Source of the DNA: Hemileia vastatrix
Taxonomy: Eukaryota > Basidiomycota > Pucciniomycetes > Pucciniales > Zaghouaniaceae
Direction: 5' to 3'
DNA length: 64,000 nt
Assembly (NCBI GenBank): GCA_030280995.1
Contig: JASXTE010000002.1
Span: 39,512,183-39,576,182 of the forward strand
Shown: positions 9,430 to 21,001 of the stretch, piece by piece
Layout: each line of letters begins with the position of its first letter
Numbering within the stretch: the stretch's first letter is position 1
The notes under the pieces: generated by a model
Database searches by the model: none
What the model was told of the DNA's origin: nothing
The model's input: the letters and a program-made list of their open reading frames with translations, nothing else
Program-made: the position numbers and the translations under genes

Positions 9430-11565
9430 ATGAGTGCTCCACAGGACAATGTAAGTGAAAAACCTGCTTATAACACCAGGTCTAAAGCTAAAAACATTGC
9501 TCCAGGACATCACCATGGAGGGTCAATCCTACCCACAACCAGAGTCTATGAGTATAGAGGAAAAGGATGCCCTTATAAAAAAGATAACAATCAAAAAGAC
9601 TTCACCTCCTCTGCAGGATCAACTGTCCCATCTGGCCAAACAGGTTCTGAAACTAGAGGAATAAAATTCTACCATGCTAAAAGAGGTAAAGAAGTTGCAA
9701 AACAACTGCAAGGTGGGGTTCCAACAGATGAATCAAACCTTGGCGGAGTTAAAGGTATGGCAGCCAAGATAACAACCCCCTACCCAAGGAGGGTCACATC
9801 ATTCCCAGGAAAAAATCTTGGTAGAGAAATAGAAGTGGGATTGGTTACACCAGCAGTGGTCAAGCCACAATTGCAACAGGGATCCACCCCCTCATCAGAC
9901 TGCCTCATCTCACCCCTGAAAAGGAAAGAAAAAGTGCCAAAAGTCAGGGCTTGCTCCTATCCCGTGGTTAGTAGATTACCCTCTCAGATTGAACACAATA
10001 CTGATGATTACAATATAGGTAATGTTATTGATGTAAAATCTGTACAGAAAATTGAGGAGGACTTAAGACAATTAGGTTTTGATGTAGATACACCTGATTT
10101 ATCTTTTGTTAATAACAACAGTACTATTTATAATAATAATACAGTTAACCCTCAGTTTCAACTTATTAGTGAGATGAGAAGTTCACAAAAAAGTGAAAAA
10201 ATTGAGAAGGAAGAAATGGAGTATTTTAATAATAACCCAACTTTCCATAGAATTTTTTCAGCATTATGGAAAAGAATGACTGAGTGTGAGGAAAAGACAA
10301 TTATGCTCACAAGTGATACAATTTTGTCCTTGACATTGAACATTTATCAACTGGCAACAAGAAATAAAGAATTAGAGAATGAAAACTTGGCTCTAACTCT
10401 TAAATATTATTTTTTAAGTAATAAATATAGTGAACTTTCAAACAAATTCTGTGAGTTAGATAAATTGTATAAAGCACATTTATTAAAATCTGAATCAAGA
10501 ACTAAGTCATCTCTTGCACAAACAAATCAGAGTGTCTCTAATCTTTTACAAAGATTAACTAAAGTTGAGATTGAAACTGCTAATCTACTAATGAATCAGG
10601 ATAATCATATTTATACACAGTATAATAATAATCCTTTCATTGGCAAAAATGAATCTCAATCATTTCCCATACCACCACAAGTAAATCCATCTGGTGGTAG
10701 TGTCAAATCTGAAAATACAAATGTAAGTCACAAATCCGTGAAAGAGGAAATACAAGACCATTTATCCAGAGTAAATGAGTTATTGAATCTACCTAAGATT
10801 AGTGAAACAAGATCCAGTCAGAAGAACTGGCCAAAGATTGATCAGTACCCAACTTATGATGGGGAAGCCAGCTTTGATTGGCAACATTTTATTCAAAGAA
10901 TTGACAACTTAAAATTCTCATATAAGTTACCAGATGAAGAAATAACATCAAAATTGATCTCTTTATTTAAGGATGTTGCTTTATTATGGTTTGAAGCTTT
11001 TTTAAGTGAGGGTAAAGATTACTCTTGGGCTGAATGGAAACAACTAATTGAAAAACAATTTGGAGGCTCTAAATTCAGGCTCACTCAGCTGAGACTGTAT
11101 GAGAAAACTTGGTATAATCCGTTGAATGGTGACAAACCTATGGTATTTTTAAGGAACTTAAATAAAATATTAAAAGCCATTGAGCCAAACATGTATTTTA
11201 ACTTATGGAAAGATAAGATAACATACAAATTACCTATATCTGTCAGAGACATTGTTGTAGCTAGGACAATAATGGTTAATGAATATTCTGAATTTATTAA
11301 TATTTTTAATGAAATATTATTAAACCATAAGTATAAAGCAAGGTACACCACTTATAAACAAAATAATGAACCTGTGAAAAATCAGAATTCAAAAACACTT
11401 CAGGAGAAGCAGAAAAAACCTACTGCACCTGTAGTACCTAAAAAGTATGAAACTAATACTTGTTATAAGTGTAATAAACCTTGGGTTAAAGGTCACAAAT
11501 GTGAGAAGAATATAAATATTGTTAAAAATCAGCATGAATTTGAAAATGAAACAGAAAAAAAGTAA
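9430..11565 (+). CDS. Gypsy-3 Gag (711 aa), apparently intact
   Basis: Uninterrupted 711-codon frame starting MSAPQDNVSEKPAYNTRSK. It has a basic, disordered N-terminal third, a helical and coiled-coil-like middle (about residues 250-390, rich in Leu/Asn/Glu), and the gypsy capsid segment WPKIDQYPTYDG, then WQHFIQRIDNL, KQFGGSKFRLTQLRLYE (about residues 470-570). A CCHC knuckle CYKCNKPWVKGHKC follows (Cys678, Cys681, His689, Cys691). It is homologous to the Gag at the right edge of the window. It should form the particle and bind RNA. The frame ends in an A-rich stretch where the pol frame takes over by a +1 change. The long N-terminus before the capsid segment is unusual, and I cannot assign a function to it. 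Confidence 0.8.
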   Translation: MSAPQDNVSEKPAYNTRSKAKNIAPGHHHGGSILPTTRVYEYRGKGCPYKKDNNQKDFTSSAGSTVPSGQTGSETRGIKFYHAKRGKEVAKQLQGGVPTDESNLGGVKGMAAKITTPYPRRVTSFPGKNLGREIEVGLVTPAVVKPQLQQGSTPSSDCLISPLKRKEKVPKVRACSYPVVSRLPSQIEHNTDDYNIGNVIDVKSVQKIEEDLRQLGFDVDTPDLSFVNNNSTIYNNNTVNPQFQLISEMRSSQKSEKIEKEEMEYFNNNPTFHRIFSALWKRMTECEEKTIMLTSDTILSLTLNIYQLATRNKELENENLALTLKYYFLSNKYSELSNKFCELDKLYKAHLLKSESRTKSSLAQTNQSVSNLLQRLTKVEIETANLLMNQDNHIYTQYNNNPFIGKNESQSFPIPPQVNPSGGSVKSENTNVSHKSVKEEIQDHLSRVNELLNLPKISETRSSQKNWPKIDQYPTYDGEASFDWQHFIQRIDNLKFSYKLPDEEITSKLISLFKDVALLWFEAFLSEGKDYSWAEWKQLIEKQFGGSKFRLTQLRLYEKTWYNPLNGDKPMVFLRNLNKILKAIEPNMYFNLWKDKITYKLPISVRDIVVARTIMVNEYSEFINIFNEILLNHKYKARYTTYKQNNEPVKNQNSKTLQEKQKKPTAPVVPKKYETNTCYKCNKPWVKGHKCEKNINIVKNQHEFENETEKK

Positions 11566-14500
11566 AGATTTAAGTGATTATGACAGTAATATCTCATATA
11601 GTGATGAAAATGAAGTCTGTATGTTGGGAGATGATTTTTCCATTTTTGATAATCCAATATTAAGTATGGACTTAAATGAATCTTTAATGAATTTTGAGGA
11701 TGCTGAAATCATTACAAATATACAAGCTGATAGCTTGAAAATGACACCTATTGTGGTTCAAGCTATCATTTCTGGAGAAGATGTAAATATAGTATTGGAC
11801 ACAGGAGCTGCTGGTTCTGCTGCTTCAAAAAAAACATTACAGAAATTTGATAGTGAGTATAATTCAAAGCTTGAACCCCTTTAAATCAAAAATTGGAGAG
11901 GTTTTGGATCAGTACTACACCCCATTGGTAGATACAAATCTGCTTTTTTCTTTAAACATCAACATGGTTATGTTAGAGTAACTTGTGACTTTGTAGTAAT
12001 GGACAATACTAATTGTAGTAACTGTTTTATCATTGGAAATGACATTCTGACTAAGTTTGGTGTGAAACTAGACCCTGCTAATAGTAATTTTACAATTGGC
12101 ATGAATGGTAAAATGAAATTTAAAATAAATTCTTTAAACACGGTCTTACACATTGAGTCAGTAATAAATATTCCTTGCAAAGGTAGAGAATCCAATGAGA
12201 TGGAACTTCTGGAAACAGAAATTTCAAAAGCATCATTTGGCACTCAGATAAGTAAAGCTGAGAAAAGAAATATTTTGGACTTAATTAAATCATTTCCAAT
12301 GGCTTTTGCACGTGGAACCAATGAACTTGGCCTTGTAAAAGATCATGAGATGAAAATTAGTTTAACCTGTGATATGGATAATATTTCTGCTAGTCTTAAA
12401 AAGAAACCATATCCTGCTTCACCAATGAAGAGGAAAGACATAGAAAATAATATTAAGATGTTATTAAAAATGAACATTCTTGAAAAGGTTGAAACTACAC
12501 CAAAATATTGTGTAATACACCAGTGCTAATTTCTTACGAACAAGACAGAGCGAGACTGTGCGGTGATTATAGAGCATCAAATACATTTACAGTGGATGAT
12601 TTTTATCCCTTTCCAAGGATTGCCTCTATACATGCTACCCTTAAAGGTGCTAAATATATAAGTTTGATAGATGGAAATAAAGGGTACCATCAGATTCCTG
12701 TAGAAAAGAATTCACAGAACTTTTTGTTGATAACAACACATATTGGAATATATAAATATGTCAGGATGCTATTTGGACCAAAAAATTCTTATTCAGTAAT
12801 TCAGAAGTTAATGGATATAAAATTCCATAAGGAAATGATTGAAGGATGGTTAATGGTATATATTGATGACATCATAGTCTTCTCTAAGACATATTATGAA
12901 CACTTAATCCATTTAAAGAAGTTATTTCAAAAGATGGATGAAATAAAAATGACCCTTGCATTGAAAAAATGTAAATTTGGTTTTGAGTCTTTAAAAGTGC
13001 TTGGTCATATTTTATCTGGCTTACAAATATGTGTAGACCAAAATAAGGTGGCTGCAATCAAGAATATTGGAATTCCACAAAATTTAAAGGATGTAAAATC
13101 TTTTCTTGGTATTTGTGGCTATTATAGACAATATATAAAGAACTACCAATCAATTGCTGCACCATGGACCACACTGATAAAGAAATCAGAAGATTTCATT
13201 TAGAATAATGAAAGACAACAGGATTTTTATAAGCTGAAAGGATGTTTGATGACATCCCCTATCTTCAGATTACCAGATTTACAATTGCCTTTTGTATTGT
13301 ATACAGATGCAAGTTTTATTGGTCTGGGTTCTGCTTTGCATCAAAAACAACTTATTGAAGGAAAAATGTCAGAAGTAGTAATTTGCTATATTTCACATAC
13401 TCTAAGAAGTAGTGAATTGAAATATGGTGCTACTCAACTTGAATGTTTGGCAGTAGTATGGGCTCTTGAGAAGCTACATTATTACCTTGAAGACCAAAAA
13501 TTTGAGTTAATAACTGACTGTAGTGCAGTTAAGTCACTCTTAAACATGAAAAATCCTAATATACATATGTTTAGATGGCAATTAGCTGTACAAGAATACA
13601 GAGGATGGATGACTATTAAACATAGATCAGGAACCTTACACTCTAATGTAGATCTGTTATATAGAGTACCTCTACCCAATAATGATGATAATCCTGCTTA
13701 TGTTCCTGAAGCCGAGATTATTAACACTTATGGCATTTATATTGTAGATCTTGAGGATGAATTCATTCAATCAATTCTTGATAATTATGCTTCAGATCCT
13801 GACTTGAGTAATCTTACTACAATATTAAATGATCCATCTAATGCTTCAATGAGTATTTTAATAAACACATTACCACAAAGGTATAAAGAAGCATTAGAAA
13901 GAGGAAAATTTTCCATTAAGGATAGTTTTATATATTACAGGCAGAAATTAAGCAATGTAATTGTAATTCCCCCTTCAATGAAGGAGTTAATGTTAAGCAT
14001 ATGTCATGATGATTTATTAGCAGGTCATTTTGACTTCCATAAAACATTAACCAGAGTAAAAAATACAGCATGGTGGATTAACATGCCTGATGATCTTCAA
14101 AAATATGTTGAGACATGTGATTCTTGTCAAAAATCTAAAAGATTAACAGGAAAAAGAGCTGGTTTATTACAACAACTTGAGCAACCAAAAGCTCCATGGG
14201 AATTAGTTAACATCAACTTTGTAACAGGTTTGCCAATAACAGGGCATAAGAGTTATAACTCCTGCTGGGTAAATGTAGATAGATTTACAAAGATGTGTAA
14301 ATTTATTCCTACCCACAAAGAGGTTTCTGCAAAGGAATTAGCTTTTATATGGTGGACACAAATGTTAAATATAGCAGGTTTTCCCAAAGCAATAGTCTCA
14401 GACAGAGATCGTAAATTTACTTCTGAGTTCTGGACATCACTTATGGATGTTTCAGGGTGTCAATTAAAACTTTCTACAGCACACCATCCACAAACTGATG

Positions 14501-15293
14501 GGCTAGCAGAAAGAATGATACAAACTTTAGAAGATATGATAAGAAGATATTGTGCTTTTAGTCTTGACTTTAAAGACAATGAAAAATTCACGCATGATTT
14601 GGTAACCCTTATCCCAGGTTTAGAATTTGCATACAATAGTACAGTACATTCTGTAACTGGCAAAAGCCTTTTGAGTTATGGTTGGGTTATGTACCTAATA
14701 CCCCTGCTAAAACTCTTAATAAATTACCTAGATTGGATATCGATCCATGTACAAAATCTTTTCTTCAGATGCAAGAATTATGCAGAAAGCATGCTCAAGA
14801 ATGTATAAATAAGGCATTTGAGTATGAGAAGAAAAGATGGGATAAAGCCCATAAAGAAAAAATGTTCAAAGATGGTGATGAAGTACTTATTTTTACACTA
14901 CATTAAAATTTAAATGTTAATGTTAAATTGAAGGATCCATTCATTGGACCATTTGTAGTAAAAAAGATGGTTGGTAACAATGCTCTTGAAGTTATTCTAT
15001 ATGCACCATATAATAGAAAACACCCAGTATTTCCTATTTCTCTTATAAAACCATTCCATTATAATGGTACTGCTCTATTTCCAAGAAGATGAGGAAGACA
15101 TAAAAAGCAACCTGAAGAAATAGTTGAAAAGGCAGAAATTGAAAAGATACTTAAAAAGAGACACCTTACTAAATAAAAGGGGGTCAAGTATCTATTAAGG
15201 TTTAAAAATAAATCAAGTGAATATGACCAGTGGATTCCAGATAATGAAATCTCTGATCTTAAAAATCTCTTGAGAAAATTTAAATCCAAATAA
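11516..15293 (+). pseudogene. Gypsy-3 Pol: protease, RT, RNase H, integrase, chromodomain-like tail
   Basis: Domains in order: protease (VLDTGAAGS, about 11795), RT (LCGDYRASNTFTVDD at about 12556; YIDDIIVF at about 12862), RNase H (LYTDASFIGLGSALHQ at about 13297), integrase with a zinc-binding start (GHFDFHKT...CDSCQ) and core motifs VDRFTKMCKF, SDRDRKFTSEFW and HPQTDGLAERM. The C-terminus (KGVKYLLRFKNKSSEYDQW) looks like a chromodomain, which places it with chromoviruses. Lesions: in-frame stops at 11882-11884, 13201-13203 (probably Trp to TAG), 14904-14906, near 15090 (Arg to TGA) and near 15175, plus frameshifts near 12525 and 14665. The copy cannot make active enzymes. The homologous Pol at 59388-63399 was used to locate the breaks. 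Confidence 0.85.
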
Positions 15294-15399
15294 TACTGTT
15301 TCATTCAGTATATGTAACATAGAAATTTTAAAATTATTTTTCTATTCACTCCTTACTTATTAATTAAAAGGTCTTAACATTTTTTTATTGTTTTTTTTT

Positions 15400-15410
15400 G
15401 GGTGAGGGAG
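15400..15410 (+). promoter_or_regulatory. Polypurine tract of gypsy-3
   Basis: gggtgagggag immediately precedes the LTR start tgtcagcc. The same arrangement (gagtgagggag, then TGTCAGCC) is found on the minus strand at 59378-59388 in gypsy-4. It primes plus-strand DNA synthesis. Confidence 0.7.
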
Positions 15411-16330
15411 TGTCAGCCTAGGTATCTCAAGGACTGAGTAGTTTTTGTGTTTAAAATATTCCAATCTTAATTACATAAATCTTATTACTTAAAAATAAGG
15501 TTAAAATACTTATATATATGGTTATAATACATATATATATAATTATTACACTACTATATGACTTATAGTAGTTTAAATAGCTTAACTATAGCCTAATAAT
15601 ACTTATTAAGGTGTTAATAAAGTCATAATATACTTGTCTTAAGTGATATTAAGTAATTATAGACATACATAAATTTATATGTATACATAAACCTCATATT
15701 CAGTGAAATATGTGGTTATATTATGTATATTTAGGTCTATAAGTGGGTTTTAACCTCTTAATAGCCTATACCCTTTATTTTTCTGCTTATTTTAGGTCAT
15801 ATGGACTTATTCAGTGGACTCACAATGTCTACACAAGCATATACACCTATTTCTGGCACATATATCCAGTTTGGACAACCTAATCTGCTTCCTTGGATGG
15901 GTTTTCACGGATTTATGGGTTGGGATATGATTACTGGGTTAATATGGATGCTTAGGGGTGTTACTGGGGGCTTGGACAGCTAATTTGGTTCCTTTATATG
16001 TTTTGGTTTCATTTTATACTCTTTTTATGAGTTATTTTACCTGTTTCTTTATGGTATCTGCTTTTATCTGTTTATTCTATTTATGGTATGGGTCTGTGGT
16101 ATCGTTAATTGTGATGGAGGGTCCTTACTGGAGGTCTGGTTGTTGAAACTGCTTGAAGTGGACTCCATGGGGAGGTGATGGGCCCTCACAGTGCTGTAAT
16201 TGCCGGGGATAGCAGTGACATCATCTGGATTGAAGGTCTATGCACTCCAGTGGATTTTGGTATAAGGGATGATTTGATGGGTTATTGGACATCACTTACT
16301 TACTACACTTAAAATAAACATTATTAAATC
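15411..16330 (+). repeat. 3' LTR of gypsy-3 (end not defined)
   Basis: Starts TGTCAGCCTAGGTATCTC right after the polypurine tract. The first 12 bases or so match the start of the gypsy-4 LTR at 59377 (TGTCAGCCAGGCTATCTC). The first 350 bp are very AT-rich (tatatatat runs). From 15780 to 16150 there is a less AT-rich stretch with two overlapping small open frames that match nothing I know. The right boundary is a guess, as no second copy is available in the window. Confidence 0.55.
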
Positions 16331-17506
16331 ATCATTGTCATATAGAAAGATATTTTGAAGCCTTTATAAATTGATATTATCTTTATATAAGCTATAACTA
16401 TATTTTATTATTCTATTTTCCACTACTATCATTCATAAAATCCAAGTATTATGAGTTTACATTGAGAATAACTATTTTATTAGTCTTATCCTGAGGTTTA
16501 ATCACTAAATAATTTAACAATAAGTTGTAGGACCATTAATATTTACTATTAAATCATACTTAGATACTAGCACACACTGACAAATTAGCTCCACATTTCT
16601 TTCCCTTGACTGAGAACTTGTGCATACAGTGGTGAACTGGGTTTTCATAAATAGAGAAGCATATTGGGAAACAAGTAAAATCAAAAATTTCAAAGTTAAA
16701 GAAGGGTTTTAAGATTGTTTACATATCATAAGGAATCTCACCTATGATCTTATTACAACCCAAGATTTAAATAGTCTTTTCAAAAATATTGACCAAAACA
16801 TTTCTAATGAATTGAGACTTTTGAAAGCAGAGTTGTCCATATAGATTTTGCCACATTAATTGTTTACAAGCTAAATCTAGGAGAAAAACATTTGAAATGA
16901 GAGATATGAGAAATGTAAAAGAGCCAGTAAAATATTACCAGATATTTTCTTTGAAGAGGGATTCAGAAGATTTTAATTTTTAAGTGATGAAGGAGTGGTT
17001 AGAAAAGGAGTAACATTGCCTTTTATTACTGGTAAGTCAAGGGAAAATTGAGAAGTGATTTGAATTTTGGAATCTTGAAATCTATGCTGTAAAATAGTGC
17101 AAGCTGGAATGGGTAAACAAGAGACTTTTTGATATTTGTCATTGATGTGTGAGCACTGAGAACATTTTGAGAATTTGAAAACCTCAAAAGTAGAAGACAT
17201 ATTAGACACTCTTGAAGGGGGGGAATCACAAATCTGGAAGTTAAAAATGGTATAATAAAGTATATTTTATCCAACTAATTTTTTCAGGTTTGGAGATATA
17301 ATCCCACTGGAAACTAGATCTATTAAATGAAGTAAATCTTAGATGTGCCCATTTTAATAAAATTATAAGGACTACCTGATTGAACATGAGATAATATATT
17401 TCTACTTACAAAAAAAATAAAAAAAATTCTATATTTAATCAAACAATCATAAGATATAGTAAAAATGTTCCTAAAATATTAAATAAAATTAAATAACCAC
17501 AAAAAT
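16331..17506. other. No recognisable gene
   Basis: AT-rich sequence without domain-like open frames. Short minus-strand frames near 16973-17274 have no recognisable motif. A ggaatcaca/gaagggggg stretch at 17210-17230 is unremarkable. It is probably old transposon sequence between the gypsy-3 LTR and the Harbinger element. Confidence 0.4.
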
Positions 17507-17555
17507 AGGGGGTGTCAGTTCTGGCAAATCTGCACTTAAGTTAAGTGCGGATTTC
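17507..17555 (+). repeat. Left terminal inverted repeat of the Harbinger element
   Basis: Begins AGGGGGTGTCAGTTCTGG and ends with the arm TAAGTGCGGATTTC. It differs from the right repeat at only a few positions (for example TCTGCACTT against TCCGCACTT, a CpG change). Confidence 0.9.
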
Positions 17556-17620
17556 AAACCAAATCAGCACTTACAAATCAGCACTTAAATTTTGCAAAAA
17601 AGTCACTTATTTCAAAAAAG

Positions 17621-17930
17621 GGTGTCAGTTATGACCTCAAATCAGCACTTTTTTCCCGTTTTTTTTCACAACCACATTTTGGCCACAAAACATCCCTTCC
17701 TTTCTTACCCCATCCCTGTCACATGTGACACACTGACCTTCCTCGCTACCTACCCATCAATCCTCGGCACACACCCCTTTTTGACATTTTCAATATTTTG
17801 ACCAGGCATGTTTACATTCTTTTTTACTTATTTCTTCTACTTCTTAATCTTTTTTCTATGGGTGTCAGTTCTGACCTCAAATCAGCACTTTTTTTGTGAT
17901 TTTTTTTTCAAAACCACATGTTGGCCACAT
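17621..17930 (+). repeat. Subterminal repeat pair in the Harbinger element
   Basis: Two copies about 240 bp apart (17621-17695 and 17861-17930) share gggtgtcagtt, tgacctcaaatcagcact and caaaaccaca(t)gttggccaca. They repeat part of the terminal sequence and could be transposase-binding sites. Confidence 0.6.
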
Positions 17931-18829
17931 CATCCCTTTCTTTCCCATACCATTTTGTACTCTCCAAATGTCCTCTTTGTGTACTTCATTCACTTGGGTT
18001 GGTATTTTGGTTTTTTGCATATTCATTTTTTTTGGAATTTATGGTGAATTTTTTTTTTTGGATGGCTCATTGGTTTTCTTTCACCAGCTCAACATGAAAT
18101 CGCATATTTTCTGAAATTGCATATTTTGTCAGTGATTTTTTTTTTCATTCATCCCTCATATCCTTTTCCTATTCTCCTCCAACATCCCTCAAACAATTTG
18201 GTTTCATTCATTTTGTCATCTCATCTCTCCAGGTAAGTCACTTTATTCTTTTTTTTTGATTTTTTGATTACTAATTATAATTTTTTTGTTTTTTTCTGTT
18301 TATTTTATTTTTTTTATCTAAATTTTTTTTGTAAGTGGTTATTTTGGATTTCAATGTTATAATTAACCTTTTTTTTCTCTCCCTCTTTACTTTCTTTTTT
18401 AGCTCCATCACCCTACTCTTCATCCCTCCTTGGCATGGTCATTATCCCCCCTTTCCCTTATTTCACTTTTTTTTGGCTCCATTTCATTGAAACACATACA
18501 TTGCACATTTTTTATGCATTTCACTTACTCCATATTCAATTTCCCCACAATTCCAACATCAATCTTTCTCACTCTATTTTTCCTACTTTTCAATCAAGGT
18601 AAGTTTCATCTCCTTTTTTTCATGCCTATATGATATCTCATTCCTTTTATGAAAACTTCATACTTAAATATATGTATGACTCTTATCTGGATAACATTGA
18701 ACTTATAAAACTCCTTTTGATCTCATCTTCATTACCACTTTTCAAGTTTTTGTAAAATTTTGAAAATCAGACTCGGAATTAGGGTTAGGTTTATTCAAAT
18801 CTAATGTTCTTTTTACTGAAGATTCTCCT

Positions 18830-19095
18830 GAAGGCTACCTTTCATTTTCCACAAACAGATTTGAATTTGATTCAGTGGTTGCTGAGATATTGACCATTAA
18901 AGTTGAGCCTTTTTTTTCCCAATTTAAATTTTTATTTCATTTTTTATGTAACAAATTAGGGTTAGGTTTATTTAAATCACGTGTCCTTTAACTGAAGATT
19001 CTACTAAAGCATATCTTTCATTTCCCTCAAACAGGTTTGAATTAGGTTCAGTGGTTGCTGAGATTTTGACCTTTGAAGTTGAGCCTTTTTTCCAA
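18830..19095 (+). repeat. Twofold leader repeat with a conserved reading frame
   Basis: Two tandem copies (about 18830-18910 and 18985-19095) each follow attagggttaggttta. In different absolute frames both read as the same 34-residue motif, approximately TEDSPEGYLSF, then NRFEF, then SVVAEILT and VEPFF. Relatives on the other strand lie at about 45800-45950 and 47910-48050. Candidate splice donors caaggtaagt and ccaggtaagt occur upstream at about 18594 and 18229, so this may be a spliced leader or 5' exon region of the oxygenase gene. Function unknown. Confidence 0.5.
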
Positions 19096-19196
19096 ATTTC
19101 ACTTGTCTTATTTCACATTTTTATATTGCATATTTAGAGGATAAGGATTCTGAAACTCTTATATGATTATTATCTAGGCATTTCAATTATATAGGC

Positions 19197-19823
19197 ATGT
19201 ATTCGTTGCTCAAGAATATCACTAAAGCTCAAAAAGATGAAGATTTTTGCTTATGGGACACTCTACCTTCCTTTAACTCTTTTCTTGCTCTTCGACTCAA
19301 AAAGCACTGTAATAAAGCATTTGAAAAAAATCATGAACTTGCAACCAAAGTTGGAATACCAAATTGGTGTGACTCCGAATGGGAAGATATCAGCCACAAA
19401 TATTTTTTATTTTCTAATGTTATTATCACTTATTCTGGATTTCACAATAAAATTCACACTGATACCAAGGACACCAATTTTCTTACTTTTGGTATATTCT
19501 CATATATCAAACCGATTACTGGCCAACCAATACCATCTCCTGCTAAAATCAAATGACATGGTTTATATTTTCCAGACCACCGGTGCATCATTGATTTTGG
19601 TTTGGGAAATGGTATCATCAAAACTATTTGGAATTCTTCTAAGGATAATCATCAAACGACCAAAGCTCTTCCTGGTTTGGAATCCTGTCAACATTTATCA
19701 CATTTTGGTTGCTCATTTCAAATCAGTCATAAGTTGATTCAAAGAATCAATAAGGTAATGAAAGAAGGTAAAGTTAATCGATTTAAAAAAACTTTATTTA
19801 GATCCAAAAAGTATGGGGATTAG
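19197..19823 (+). pseudogene. TET/JBP-like 2OG-Fe(II) dioxygenase
   Basis: A 209-codon frame with one in-frame TGA (19554-19556). The core fits the Tet-like oxygenases found in many copies in rust and other basidiomycete genomes. The chief motifs are YSGFHNKIHTDTKDTN with the iron-binding HxD (His87-x-Asp89), FGIFSYI, GLYFPDHRCIIDFG, a distal His in NHQTT (about residue 152) and the C-terminal FGCSFQIS. Such enzymes oxidise 5-methylcytosine in DNA. Whether this family member does so is inference. All metal ligands that I can identify are present, and the TGA is the only lesion, so it may be a recent mutation or a read error. It is convergent with the transposase and lies inside the terminal repeats. 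Additional 5' exons are possible because gtaag-type donors occur upstream and an atatag acceptor lies just before the Met. Confidence 0.8.
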
Positions 19824-20130
19824 AGTTGTCATCGAAAATTTTATATTTTTTCGTAAATTTTTAATAAATATTTTTTATGTATCAATTTCCTCAACTAAAG
19901 TAATGGGCCCACAACCTTGTGTTGTATAAATGGTAATCATGATAACATTTATTTGTTTCATGGGGTTCCTCTAGCCTATACCTGTGGAAAGTCCCAAACT
20001 TTTGTTTCTAGATTTGATCTGCATTTTGGCTTAAGGGATTGTCATTACTTTAAACTAGGGAAATTGATATATATTAGATATTTATTTAATAATTTGCGTA
20101 ATTATATTAAATTTAGATGACTTCCACCAC

Positions 20131-20280
20131 TTACTTCAATAAAATGCAGGGGGGGGTATTGCCAAATTTTCAAATCTGACATGTGAAATTGATGACTTAG
20201 AAAAATTTTGGTGATATCAACCCCTTGCTTCAATAAAATGCAGGGGAAAGTATTGCCAATTTTTCAAAACAGATATAGAA
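20131..20280 (+). repeat. Short tandem duplication, about 92-bp period
   Basis: acttcaataaaatgcagggg, then tattgccaaattttcaaa, occurs at 20134-20180 and again at 20226-20270 with similar flanks, including a shared aaaattttggtg. It sits where the truncated transposase loses similarity to the family, so it may mark the deletion or repair junction. Confidence 0.6.
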
Positions 20281-21001
20281 TTTTTTTTGACTTGTAAATA
20301 TTTTGGTGAAAATTTTTGACGAGAATGTGAAAGTAATTGTTTCCACCTTGAGCAGGTTTCTGGCTCAAAGGAATAGAAGTACCATAAACACAACCAATAC
20401 ATCCTGGGAAGCCCTCTGCTTGCATAACCTGAGATGATTCAAGTCGCTCTTCTTTTGTTGGCCAGGTGAGAAGTTGAGATTACAAGGAGTTGATGGCAGT
20501 GATACATTGTTTGGTATAAGTGTTAATTGAACCATACCCTAAATCAAAGACATTTTCTAAACGTTTCAAAGCGGCTCCATTACCATTTGAACCCAAATGA
20601 CATAGTGTGATGGCCAATTTAATTGAAGGATGTTGTTTTTCTTTTTGAGAATTATTGTGAAATATGGGATGATCCTGAATAAGCTCAAGCAATTTAAAGA
20701 AACATTCCTGAGAAGTCCTGAACAGCTCTCTAAAACTGGGTGTAGATAGTTTAAGAAGTGTTTGGATGGTGTACTTGGGGGTATGAAGTACTTGAGGCTT
20801 TCTGGGAAGAAGGTAACGTTTCGTGGCCATTTTTGATAAAAAGACAAAATCTTCTTCTAGATCAGAATCAGAATCGGAATTAGAGTCCAAGAGCAGTTCA
20901 AGAGCCATGAAAGTCATTGCTTTATGTAATTTATCACGATTTGAAAGTGAGGAAGGCATAACTCTTATATGATATGATATGAAGATGTAAGTGATGTACA
21001 A
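20264..21001 (-). pseudogene. PIF/Harbinger transposase, truncated
   Basis: Likely start is MPSSLSNRDK (Met at about 20959). The N-terminal helical region (TPSFRELFRTSQECFFKLLEL, an HTH-like LGSNGNGAALKRLENVFDLG, then YGSINTYTKQCITAI) is the typical fungal Harbinger arrangement. An in-frame TAA at 20480-20482 is followed in frame by GFPGCIGCVYGTSIPL, the block that normally carries the first catalytic Asp as VDGT. Here Tyr replaces that Asp. After YFH the frame loses similarity and stops at 20264, so the other two catalytic acidic residues are missing. The protein would be a nuclease that excises and inserts the element. This copy is dead three ways: stop, Asp to Tyr, truncation. Confidence 0.85.

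Noticed and set aside
15801..16146. Two overlapping plus-strand frames (60 and 62 codons) as an envelope-like gene
   Set aside because: They are short, hydrophobic and lie inside the LTR region, with no motif.
17592..18633. Several small plus-strand frames rich in Phe/Leu
   Set aside because: They come from T-rich, low-complexity leader of the Harbinger element and have no domain features.
18780..18980. ttagggttagg near the leader repeats, telomere-like
   Set aside because: Only one and a half units at each site, and part of the dispersed leader repeat. No telomeric array.
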